Shown in pieces: positions 43,652 through 51,779 of a DNA stretch of 64,000 nt. Within the stretch, counting starts at the first letter, position 1, and every line of letters begins with the position of its first letter. The notes under the pieces were generated by a model that was given only the letters and a program-made list of their open reading frames with translations, was not told the DNA's origin and did no database searches. A program made the position numbers and the translations under genes. The DNA is from Verrucomicrobiaceae bacterium UBA2429 (lineage in GTDB: Bacteria; Verrucomicrobiota; Verrucomicrobiia; Verrucomicrobiales; Verrucomicrobiaceae). The DNA is taken from positions 62,001 through 126,000 of the forward strand of contig DDQZ01000070.1 in assembly GCA_002343505.1 (NCBI GenBank). The letters are read 5' to 3'.

Positions 43652-44158
43652 ATGCCTCATTTCCGCCGGCTGCTGCTTTTCACCGCCTTTCTTTGCGCCA
43701 GTTGCGCATCGAAACCAAAAATGTGGCACTACCAGTACGAGAAAGGCAGGACAGCCATCCTCGTGAACGGTCAGGCCGTGCCACCCGCCGGGCTGCCGAA
43801 AAAAGTCATGCAGGCGGTCAGCGCTGGAAACCGCATCGCCGGGCTGCCCTACAAGTTCGGTGGCGGACACAGGTCGTTTGAGGACAACGGTTACGACTGC
43901 TCCGGCGCGGTGTCTTATGTGCTGCACGCGGCGGGCGCCTTGAAAAGCCCCGGCACTTCCGAAAGCCTGCGCTCCTTTGGCAAAAAGGGCGAGGGCAAAC
44001 ACATCACGCTCTACACGAAGCCGGGGCATCACTGCTTCCTCGTCGTGGCGGGTGCGCGCTTTGACACAGGCTACAACGGCCAGCGCAAAGGCCCCGAATG
44101 GTCCACAAAAAGCCGGCCTGTCAAGGGCTACACCGCGCGCCATCCGCCGGGATTGTGA
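43652..44158 (+). CDS. NlpC/P60-type cell-wall peptidase lipoprotein
   Basis: A 168-residue lipoprotein with lipobox LCASC (Cys18) from the ATG at 43652. The papain-like core has the nucleophile in NGYDCSGAVSYVLHAAG (about C84), a histidine in KPGHHCFLVVAG (about 125), and the motif LPYKFGGGHRSF before it. It should cleave peptidoglycan stem peptides. It is divergent from queE and converges on the next gene with 15 bases between stops. Confidence 0.85.
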   Translation: MPHFRRLLLFTAFLCASCASKPKMWHYQYEKGRTAILVNGQAVPPAGLPKKVMQAVSAGNRIAGLPYKFGGGHRSFEDNGYDCSGAVSYVLHAAGALKSPGTSESLRSFGKKGEGKHITLYTKPGHHCFLVVAGARFDTGYNGQRKGPEWSTKSRPVKGYTARHPPGL

Positions 44159-44173
44159 TCCAGCCTGGCGGGA

Positions 44174-45073
44174 TTATCTCTTCATGAAATACAAGGGCGT
44201 GGGCAGTTGCTCGCTCGTGAACCAAAGGCTCAGCCTGTCAGCGTCATAACACACGCCCTCGGTCTGGCGCAGCACCGGCGGGGTGAGCACTTCGGCTTGG
44301 CGTTTCAACACATCGGCCAGCGGCTCGTCAGGGCGCGCGGTCCATTCGTGAAAAAAGGAGTAAGTGCTGATGATGACGCGGCGCGCGTCATCAGAGTAAG
44401 CGGCGGCGGTGGCCATGCCGGCGTCGCGTGGGCGCTTGCCGGGACGCGCGCGCAGCGGAAATTCGAGCGCGGCGATTTTTTCCAACGTCATCGCCTCATC
44501 CTCCAGCAGCTTTTCTGGAAAGGCGTACACGCCGCTGCGACCGTCCTCGCTGCGAGTGATGATGTGAATGCGGCCCGTGAGCGGATGCACGAGCAGGCTC
44601 TCCGCGTCATGGCGTCCGTCCGGATAGGCACCGCGCCAGAGCCGCGGCTTCGCGCTTTCGATTTCGTGCGCCGGATCGGCGGGCAGGTCGGGCTCGGGTA
44701 TTTGATACACTTGCACGGAAGGCCGCATCCGCATGTTGTCGCCGATGTCAGCCACATAGAGCCAGGACACACCATCCGCATCATTGCGCGAGGCAATGTC
44801 CTCCCAGTCAAAATTGACCGCGCCTGGCAGCCTCACTTTGGCGACGGTGACGCCCGTTTTGTCAAAGGCGAACAGGCAGGGTTCCCCGCCGGAGTCGTTG
44901 TGCGTCCAGAACACCCCCGGATGCCTGTGGCTGAGCGCGAGGCCGCTGCTTTCATTGATGCGCCGGTCCTTGAGGGTGGCCGCCTGCGTGAATCCGTCCT
45001 CCTGCGCGGACAAGAAGCCGGGCAGAAGCACCACGGCGGCGGACATCCAGGCTGGCATTTTCATAAAACGCAT
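44174..45073 (-). CDS. Secreted beta-propeller-like protein of unknown function
   Basis: A 299-residue exported protein with a signal ending near GFLSAQ; starts at 45073 and 45064 are both possible. INESSGLALSHRHPGVFWTHNDSGG, FDWEDIASRND, LYVADIGDN and DAESLLVHPLTGRIHIITRS are regularly spaced and fit a propeller of the esterase-like/SdiA-regulated type, often found in Verrucomicrobia and Bacteroidetes. No catalytic residues are evident. It starts 6 bases after the amidase stop, so the two form an operon. Confidence 0.7.
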   Translation of the reverse strand: MRFMKMPAWMSAAVVLLPGFLSAQEDGFTQAATLKDRRINESSGLALSHRHPGVFWTHNDSGGEPCLFAFDKTGVTVAKVRLPGAVNFDWEDIASRNDADGVSWLYVADIGDNMRMRPSVQVYQIPEPDLPADPAHEIESAKPRLWRGAYPDGRHDAESLLVHPLTGRIHIITRSEDGRSGVYAFPEKLLEDEAMTLEKIAALEFPLRARPGKRPRDAGMATAAAYSDDARRVIISTYSFFHEWTARPDEPLADVLKRQAEVLTPPVLRQTEGVCYDADRLSLWFTSEQLPTPLYFMKR

Positions 45074-45079
45074 GAGAGT

Positions 45080-45838
45080 TCAGCCCAGGGAACGGGCAGG
45101 GCCGGGCACCAGGCGGCTGTGATGAAAATGAACGCGGCGAAGGAACCACTGCCAAGTGGGCCCGGGACGGCCCCCATCCATGAGAAAGTGCGGGCAGTTT
45201 TTGTGCGGATCACGCACATGCGGACTGATGCGCGGCCAGTGGTAGTGCGGCACGACATGGCTCAGCGGGATGCCGTAAGTGTGCATGAGATAGGCGGCGA
45301 GACGCGCGGTCTTGTCAATCGTCAGGCCGATGTCGTTGCCGCGATGCTCGCACATCTCGATGCCGATGCTTTTGTTGTTGCCGGGACCGTCGAAGTCCGC
45401 GTGCTCGCCCTGCTCGCGGCAGGGCAGATGCTGGATGGCCACATCCTGCTGCACGGTGAAATGCCAGGTCAGGTAGCCGATGCGGTTGCCGCCCCGGCGC
45501 TTTGTAGCCCGCAACGCGCCTCGCTTGAGCGCCAATGCGTGATTGTAGGCGTTGCCCGTGTAGTTCTGCGTGCTGTGAATGGTGATGTAGGTGGGCCGCA
45601 TCGGCCGGTAAATGCGCCGCCCGTGTGTGCCGGCGGGGATGAGGTCCACCTTGATCCCCACCTCCCGCAGCAGTTGCTCCGGCGTCACCTGCCCCAGACG
45701 CGCGTCGTGATACCTCGACTCCCATTGGGCGACTCGCGAGCGCGAGCCGTATGAGGCCGAGGGAGACGAGCACGCCGCGAAAATCACGACAGCTCCGAGG
45801 ATGATAGGGAGGATGCATGCAGCCGAGGCTTGCTTCAT
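45080..45838 (-). CDS. N-acetylmuramoyl-L-alanine amidase lipoprotein
   Basis: A 252-residue protein; ATG at 45838 gives a lipoprotein signal (FAAC, Cys23). The Amidase_2 fold is shown by YITIHSTQNYTGNAYNHALALKRG, WHFTVQQDVAIQHLP, IGIEMCEHRGND and DPHKNCPHFLMDGG; the histidines of IHST, PHYHW and CPHF and the acidic residue of IEMC are candidate zinc and catalytic residues. It should cleave the amide bond between MurNAc and the stem peptide. Close to the NlpC/P60 lipoprotein, suggesting a local set of wall-remodelling genes. Confidence 0.9.
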   Translation of the reverse strand: MKQASAACILPIILGAVVIFAACSSPSASYGSRSRVAQWESRYHDARLGQVTPEQLLREVGIKVDLIPAGTHGRRIYRPMRPTYITIHSTQNYTGNAYNHALALKRGALRATKRRGGNRIGYLTWHFTVQQDVAIQHLPCREQGEHADFDGPGNNKSIGIEMCEHRGNDIGLTIDKTARLAAYLMHTYGIPLSHVVPHYHWPRISPHVRDPHKNCPHFLMDGGRPGPTWQWFLRRVHFHHSRLVPGPARSLG

Positions 45839-45918
45839 GCGTGCATGATTGCCTCTTTGTCCGTTTTTGCCAGCGTGGAGTCTGAAAGCATCCGTCAAAA
45901 TTTCATTCGACTCATGCT

Positions 45919-48900
45919 TCAGCGTGGCTTTTGCAAATAAGCGATCAAATCGGCCAGCGACTGCGGCGTCATCGCGGCTTCGAGGCCTTCGGGCATCAAC
46001 GAGATGCCGGTGCTCTTCAACGAGGCCACATCGCTGCGCAGGACGGATTTGGTGAGGTTTCCGGCCATCTTCAGCGTCAGGCTCGCGCTCGTTTCGGTGG
46101 CGATGACGCCGTAGAGCTGCTCGCCGCTCTTCAGGGTGCAGTGGTAGGCCATGAAGCCGGACTCGATGATCGCGCTGGGGTCGAGAATGGAGTTGAGGAG
46201 CTTTTCGGCATCATGCTGCGCCACGCTGCGCAGGTCCGGTCCGAGTTCGAGGCCCACGCCGTCGAGTTTGTGGCAACTGATGCACACGCTCGCGAAAACG
46301 GTCTTCCCGCGTGTCGCGTCGCCCTGGAGCTTCAGCGCCGGTTTGAACTTCTCCACCACCGCCGCGCGCGTGGCGCTCGTGGAGTCCTCAAAGACCTTCT
46401 CCGCGAGGCTGGCGATGTTTTTCTTCGGATGCTTCATCAACCGCGCCCGCGTCGCCGCATCGGCGGATTTGGCTTCGGGCCGTTTCAGCAGCGCCAGCGT
46501 CCAGGCGTCGTTCGAGAGCAGCGTTTCGAGGATCTGCACGCGCAGCGCCGGTGTGCGCTGGTCCCAGCCTTCGAGCAAAAACTCCACGCCGCCCTGCGGT
46601 TGCAGCTTCGCGACGAGTCGCAGCACCTCCGCGTTGCCCGTTTTCGCCCAAAGCTCCGGCAGCAGCGCCTTCATGCGTTCCCGATGCTCGCGATCCGAGG
46701 CCAGCAAGACCAGCGATTCCATCGTCGGAGCCGTTTGGATCGAGTCAGCGGCCTGTTGCAGCCTCGCCGCCATTTTATCGACCGCTTCACGCGCTTTGGC
46801 ATCCGTGACCTGTTTCGCAAAAGCCGCCAGCGAGAGGTTTTTCTCATCCAAAACGGCCAGAAGCTCCTCGAAGTGCATTTTGGCCTCAACTTGTGAGAGC
46901 AGAGCCGAAATTGCTTTTTCATTCTTGGTCGCCAAAGCACAGCGGAAGAGCATTCCAATGGCTTTGTTGTTCTCAGGCTCTCCACTTTCTGGGAAAGCGG
47001 CGCAGACGCGTTCCAAATGCGGAAGAACCGAACTCATTGCCGCTCCTTGCAGCGGAGAATCCGCAGGTGCGGCATCCAGCAACTCCGCAAGCAAATCTCC
47101 GGCCCACTCGAATTTCAGTTCGCCAAGCGTGCAGGCCAGTTGGAGCCGCACTTTGGCGTCTTGGTCGTCCACAAGTTTCGCAAGAGCCTTTTGAAGAGCC
47201 AAGTCCTCCTCAAGCTGAGAATTCCATTTCATGCCTTCGATCATCTGCAAAGCCTGCTCTCTGATCCGGGCAGATCTGTTTTGAAGCAGCTTCAAGGCGT
47301 CTCGAGCATTCAAAACGCCATATTCTCGTATCAGCCAGTTCAGTTGCACCGTTGCGAGGTCACTCATTGGTCCGCTTATGGCATTCAAAGCTTCATTCAG
47401 CGCTGGCATGCTCTTCAACCAGAACAACTCCATCTGAGCTTTGTCCCTCAGCCAGCCATTCGGCGAAGCAAAGTAGTCATCTCGCTCCGTCGAGATGAAC
47501 GGGACGTTTCCTTTGCCGGACGCTTTCCCGCTTTTGGACGCCGTGTGCTCATCTCGCGGAGCGAGATGGCTACTTTTCACGACCCGCCAAATCCGCCCCT
47601 TGTCATCTCCTTCGCGGTAATGCGGCAGCAGCTCGTCCTTGCCGTTTTGCGGCAGCCACTGCGGGTGCTCGATCATGTAGCGATACATGTCCGCGACCCA
47701 CAACGCGCCGTCGGGGCCGGTGCGGACCATGACGGGGCGGCACCAGCGGTCTTCGCTGGCGAGGAAGTCGTGATGTGCGCCAGCAAAGTAGCCATCTCGC
47801 TCCGTCGAGATGAGCGGAGCGTTCCCTTGTTTGGACGCTTTCCCGCTTTTGGACGCCGTTTGCTCATCTCGCGGAGCGAGATGGCTACTATCCGGAACGG
47901 CTTTGAAGGTGACGCCGTCGTCTTCGAGGAGGTGATGCTGCACGACGTTGTGGAAGGGCTCGCAGGTGAAGGCGTGCGTTTTGCCGTCGTTGAATAGCAC
48001 CTGATCGCGATACACCTCGATGCCGCAGGCGCTGGTGAAACGTCCGGCCTGATCAAAGCTGTGAAAGCGCTTTTCCGAGCTGCTGGCGGGATACACGGGC
48101 GGATTCCGCGGGAAGAGCTGATGGATCGGGTCCGGCGGGATGACGTGCGGGTTGCGGCGCAGGTAGTGATCCTGCAAGACGTAGTGCCAGAGCGGAAAAC
48201 TGTTTTGCACGCCGAACCAGTGGCCCCAGTCATCGCGGGCGCGGCCGAACTGCGAGGGGCCGCTCTGCGGATCTAACTCGCCCGTGTCCGGCTTGAAGCG
48301 GAAATCGCGGCTGCCGAGGTCGATCTTCTCGCCGGTGAGCTTGCACTCGATCTGAGTGCCTTTGTTGTAGCCGCCGTGATGCGCACCCGCGGCGCAATAC
48401 ACCCAGCCGTCCATGCCCCAGCGCAGGCCGTTCACGCGGAGCTGCTGATTGCCGGTGCTGAAGCCGGTGTAGAGCACCTTCTTCGTGCCATCCGGCGAAA
48501 TGAAAAAGATGTCCGGCGCGGCGGTGACGATGACGCCTTCACGCCAGGTCAAGATGCCGGTGGGATAGCTCAAATCGCTGACGATGACGTGGCGCTTGTC
48601 GTAGCGGCCGTCGTGGTCGGTGTCCTCCAGCCGCACGACGCGTCCGCCGGCCTTGCCATTGCCATCCATGCCGAGCGGGTAATCCGCCATCTCGATGACC
48701 CACAGGCGGCCCTGTTCATCCCAATCAAATGCGACCGGATCGAGCACCACCGGCTCCGCCGCGACGAGCTCGATGCGGTAACCGTCGCGCACATGCCACT
48801 TCTTCGCGGATTCTTCGGGGGAGAGCGGCTGCGTGGTGGTTGGCACAGAATGCGGGGAGTGATTTCCCACAGATTCAGGCAGGCCCGCAGATTTTTTCAG

Positions 48901-51684
48901 ACGCCAATCTGTGGGCTTCCCTGAATCTGTGGGAGAATCTTTCTGAGCTTCCGGGGCTTTGGATGAAGTTGTTTGGGAAATTCGCAGAGGTTTTGTCGAT
49001 GGTGCCAATCCGCTTACCTCCACCTTTTCAAACGTGCCTTCGAGCGGCGCGAAGTCATCGCAGCGTTTGCCAAAGAACAATTCCTTCGCGCCGGGCGCGG
49101 TGACGGGCAGTTCGGCGTCGATCTCCACCTTGCCATTGAGCATGACCTTCACGCGTGAGCCGAGGCGCTCCAGCTTCACGTCATTCCATGTGCCCGGTTC
49201 GATCACCGTCGTGCCGCGCACGATTTGCGAGGCGGCATTGCCATTGAAGACGAACAACCGGCCCGGCGACGAGTCCTTGTAGTTCCCGCCGATGCCGAGG
49301 TGATCGCCCGGCGCTTGATGATCGCCCTTCGGGCCGCGCGAGATGAGGTAGGCGGTCACGGCGCTGACGTTGTTCGCCTTCGTGTTCTTGAAGCGCATCG
49401 ACGCGGACCAGTTCTCATGCGCCTTCAGCAAGGCCGAGCTCTGCACCTGCGCCCGCTTCTTCCGCTCCGCCCGCGAAACGGCCCGCTTTGCATTCTCCTC
49501 GCCCACTTTCGAGATGTTCCAAAGCTTCGCGATGAGCGAAGGCTCGATGACGCGATCCCAGATCGTGATCTCATCGAGTCGGCCTTCGAGTCCCTGGCCA
49601 AAAAGCACCTCATTGGCCGCTTTCCCGGCCTTTCCGGTCAAAACGGGCTTTTCGGAGCCATCGAGATGCACGCGCACGTTTTCGCCATCACGGACGAGCA
49701 CGGCGAAATGCCAGTCATCGGCGAAACAAGGAGCCGGACTTGCCAAGTCCGGGCTTGAAGAGGGACTTGGCAAGTCCCTCTCCTTGTTCATGCCCCATTC
49801 GAGCCTCACCGTGTGATCCGGGAACTGATGCGCCTTCAAACTGACACCCAGCGCGTTGATCAACTCGCCCGTGCGATCACTCGCGCCGCTTTCGTGGCCG
49901 AGCCAGAACCAAAGGGCGATGGAAGCGGCTGATGGTGCTGGCTCTTTTGGAGAGGCTCTCTCCACAGGCAGATTGCTCCAGTCCGCTTTGATGTGACCAC
50001 CAGCGACCTGGACAGCCCTGTTGATGCTCTGATCTTTGGAAAAGGGAGACAGCTTGAGCGCGGATTCCACGCCATAACCAAGCCCACTGCCGACACCTGG
50101 CAGATACATGGCATGACCTCCAACCAATAGCGCATCGTGGACCCATTCGTCAGACCTCATTGAGCGAGCGAATGAAAGCGGTGAATGCAGTTTGAGGCTG
50201 ACGATTTCGTCGCAACTGTAGTGGGCCGAAGGTTTTGAAACTTTGATTTCGTGCCCATAGACTCCGACTTCTTTCTTGGCTTCACGCGCAACGCCTGTTC
50301 CTAGAATTCCGAGGGCATAACTGAGTTGAGGCAGCATTTTGCTCTCCGCTTCTGCCTCGAGTCCGGCTGTGCGCGCAGGCCAAGTCGTGTAGCCACCCAG
50401 CTTGTGCTGCTCATACGGCGGTATGTAGCCTTCAGCCCCGTTCGCCAGCTCAATATTGAAGTGCGTCTTGAATGGCGACCACTCTCTCAGCTTCAATCCC
50501 GTGATCGCATACACCTCATTGGGCAGCGTGGCGATGCTCAGATCACCAATCCTTATCGCCTGGAGCTTCACGCTCGTCTTTTGGCGCTCATGCAAAATCA
50601 GCGCCTCTCTCGCATACACCTCCTCTTTGCTCTTCGGCACGTCGTTCTCGATCTTCGCGGCGATCGGCTTTGCCCAGGCGAGGCGTTTTTCGTCGGGGAC
50701 GCGGTAGTTGAGCTCGAGCGTCTTCTCGATCATGCCGAGCGGGGCGTGATCGACATACTTCACGGTTTGCAGGGCTTTGATGGCGCTGTCGGCGACCTCG
50801 GAGGCGTAAGTGTCGATGGTGATCGTCTTTTTCTCCGCGCCGTAGTCCATCCACATCTGGTCGCCGCTGGTGCCCTGGCTCATGGCGCAGACGAAGGGGC
50901 CGTTGCCATCGCCTTGCAGGCCCATTTTCGCGGCGAGATGCTTGCAGAAGAGGCCGAAGTAGTCGGCGGAGACCGGCGCGGTGCCAAAGTAGTGCTGCGA
51001 GTAGTTCGCGAGCACGCCGAGCGGTTTGCCATCGAGCGTTTGCAGCGCGATGACGCTGAGCTGCGGGTCCACCGGGTCGCTGGGGCCGACGACGTCCTTG
51101 CTGAGGTAGCCGGGGTGCATGTTCGCGCGACCCGTGGCCTCGCCGAAGGGATCCACGACCTCTTTGCCCGGCAGGCGAATCCAGCGGCGGTTGTGCGTGT
51201 GCTCCCAGTCGTCGAACGAGCCCCAGCCGATGCGGGCCGGTTGCAGCGCCTTATCCGCCGCCACGATGGCCTCGGCGATCTTTGGCGTGAGGAATTTCGC
51301 ATACACGGTGTCCTTTCGCGTGCCGAGGCAGCCCATCGCCGCCGGCGCGGAGTGCGTGTGCGTGGCGCTGACCATCATGCGATCCACCGGAATGCCGCAC
51401 TGCTTCGCCGCGATGCCTTTGGCTTCATCAATGAGCGACTGCTCCATCATGCAGGTGTCCACGATGGCGAAGGCGATCTTCATCTTCCCGTCATCGAGCA
51501 CGAAACTGCGCACGAAGAGCTTGTCCGCGAGCCTTTCGCCCCGTCCCTCCAGAAACCCGCCCGCGATGATGCGCGGGAACTCCGTGGGCGAAATGTCCAC
51601 TGTGGCGACTCCGGCGCGGAATACAGGCTGCGCACTCAGGCTGGCGACCGCGAGCAAAAACGTGATGATGGGAATGACGCGCAT
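45919..51684 (-). CDS. Fusion of ceramidase-like, LamG, PVC dehydrogenase, HEAT and cytochrome c modules
   Basis: A 1921-residue exported protein; ATG at 51684 gives MRVIPIITFLLAVASLSAQ. Residues ~22-480 resemble neutral/alkaline ceramidase-type hydrolases (FRAGVATVDISPTEFPRI, VSATHTHSAPAAMG, NYSQHYFGT, SQGTSGDQMWMDYG). About 585-880 are two LamG/concanavalin-like domains. About 958-1370 is the PVC-type membrane-bound dehydrogenase propeller (YRIELVAAEPVVLDPVAFDW, NGLRWGMDGWVYCAAGAHHG, ADMYRYMIEHPQW). HEAT-like repeats follow (about 1405-1775), then cytochrome c with CISCHK near 1800. The gene contains four palindromic repeat insertions. A one-gene fusion of a hydrolase with a redox chain is unusual. 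Substrate unknown. Confidence 0.85.
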   Translation of the reverse strand: MRVIPIITFLLAVASLSAQPVFRAGVATVDISPTEFPRIIAGGFLEGRGERLADKLFVRSFVLDDGKMKIAFAIVDTCMMEQSLIDEAKGIAAKQCGIPVDRMMVSATHTHSAPAAMGCLGTRKDTVYAKFLTPKIAEAIVAADKALQPARIGWGSFDDWEHTHNRRWIRLPGKEVVDPFGEATGRANMHPGYLSKDVVGPSDPVDPQLSVIALQTLDGKPLGVLANYSQHYFGTAPVSADYFGLFCKHLAAKMGLQGDGNGPFVCAMSQGTSGDQMWMDYGAEKKTITIDTYASEVADSAIKALQTVKYVDHAPLGMIEKTLELNYRVPDEKRLAWAKPIAAKIENDVPKSKEEVYAREALILHERQKTSVKLQAIRIGDLSIATLPNEVYAITGLKLREWSPFKTHFNIELANGAEGYIPPYEQHKLGGYTTWPARTAGLEAEAESKMLPQLSYALGILGTGVAREAKKEVGVYGHEIKVSKPSAHYSCDEIVSLKLHSPLSFARSMRSDEWVHDALLVGGHAMYLPGVGSGLGYGVESALKLSPFSKDQSINRAVQVAGGHIKADWSNLPVERASPKEPAPSAASIALWFWLGHESGASDRTGELINALGVSLKAHQFPDHTVRLEWGMNKERDLPSPSSSPDLASPAPCFADDWHFAVLVRDGENVRVHLDGSEKPVLTGKAGKAANEVLFGQGLEGRLDEITIWDRVIEPSLIAKLWNISKVGEENAKRAVSRAERKKRAQVQSSALLKAHENWSASMRFKNTKANNVSAVTAYLISRGPKGDHQAPGDHLGIGGNYKDSSPGRLFVFNGNAASQIVRGTTVIEPGTWNDVKLERLGSRVKVMLNGKVEIDAELPVTAPGAKELFFGKRCDDFAPLEGTFEKVEVSGLAPSTKPLRISQTTSSKAPEAQKDSPTDSGKPTDWRLKKSAGLPESVGNHSPHSVPTTTQPLSPEESAKKWHVRDGYRIELVAAEPVVLDPVAFDWDEQGRLWVIEMADYPLGMDGNGKAGGRVVRLEDTDHDGRYDKRHVIVSDLSYPTGILTWREGVIVTAAPDIFFISPDGTKKVLYTGFSTGNQQLRVNGLRWGMDGWVYCAAGAHHGGYNKGTQIECKLTGEKIDLGSRDFRFKPDTGELDPQSGPSQFGRARDDWGHWFGVQNSFPLWHYVLQDHYLRRNPHVIPPDPIHQLFPRNPPVYPASSSEKRFHSFDQAGRFTSACGIEVYRDQVLFNDGKTHAFTCEPFHNVVQHHLLEDDGVTFKAVPDSSHLAPRDEQTASKSGKASKQGNAPLISTERDGYFAGAHHDFLASEDRWCRPVMVRTGPDGALWVADMYRYMIEHPQWLPQNGKDELLPHYREGDDKGRIWRVVKSSHLAPRDEHTASKSGKASGKGNVPFISTERDDYFASPNGWLRDKAQMELFWLKSMPALNEALNAISGPMSDLATVQLNWLIREYGVLNARDALKLLQNRSARIREQALQMIEGMKWNSQLEEDLALQKALAKLVDDQDAKVRLQLACTLGELKFEWAGDLLAELLDAAPADSPLQGAAMSSVLPHLERVCAAFPESGEPENNKAIGMLFRCALATKNEKAISALLSQVEAKMHFEELLAVLDEKNLSLAAFAKQVTDAKAREAVDKMAARLQQAADSIQTAPTMESLVLLASDREHRERMKALLPELWAKTGNAEVLRLVAKLQPQGGVEFLLEGWDQRTPALRVQILETLLSNDAWTLALLKRPEAKSADAATRARLMKHPKKNIASLAEKVFEDSTSATRAAVVEKFKPALKLQGDATRGKTVFASVCISCHKLDGVGLELGPDLRSVAQHDAEKLLNSILDPSAIIESGFMAYHCTLKSGEQLYGVIATETSASLTLKMAGNLTKSVLRSDVASLKSTGISLMPEGLEAAMTPQSLADLIAYLQKPR
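47472..47574. repeat. 103-bp palindromic element, copy A, in frame inside the fusion gene
   Basis: Ends are AGTAGTCATCTCGCTCCG and CGGAGCGAGATGGCTACT, an 18-bp terminal inverted repeat with one mismatch. Translated on the minus strand it gives a segment starting SHLAPRDEHTASKSG and ending ISTERDDYFAS. It lies between the dehydrogenase and HEAT regions. Confidence 0.85.
47787..47889. repeat. 103-bp palindromic element, copy B, in frame inside the fusion gene
   Basis: Same length as copy A, with a perfect 18-bp terminal inverted repeat (AGTAGCCATCTCGCTCCG) and an inner inverted repeat CGAGATGAGC/GCTCATCTCG. Encodes SHLAPRDEQTASKSG through ISTERDGYFAG. It interrupts the dehydrogenase propeller. 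Confidence 0.87.
48866..48933. repeat. Nested palindrome with 14-bp arms inside the fusion gene
   Basis: CCCACAGATTCAGG (48866-48879) and CCTGAATCTGTGGG (48920-48933) are perfect inverted repeats; an inner CCCGCAGATT/AATCTGTGGG pair sits inside. It lies in the linker between LamG and dehydrogenase modules. Confidence 0.8.
49737..49788. repeat. Double hairpin with GGACTT/AAGTCC stems inside the fusion gene
   Basis: GGACTT-GCC-AAGTCC is followed about 15 bases later by GGGACTT-GGC-AAGTCCC. It is translated as a Ser/Pro-rich loop (DLPSPSSSPDLASPAP) in the LamG region. Confidence 0.75.
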
Positions 51685-51779
51685 GATGCCGGAGGGCACG
51701 CAAGCGCGGGGGAAGCTCTTTCAGACGGGCATCCAATGAAGGAAGGCGGTCTTTCCAGACGTTTGTCTCCGCCCCCCCA

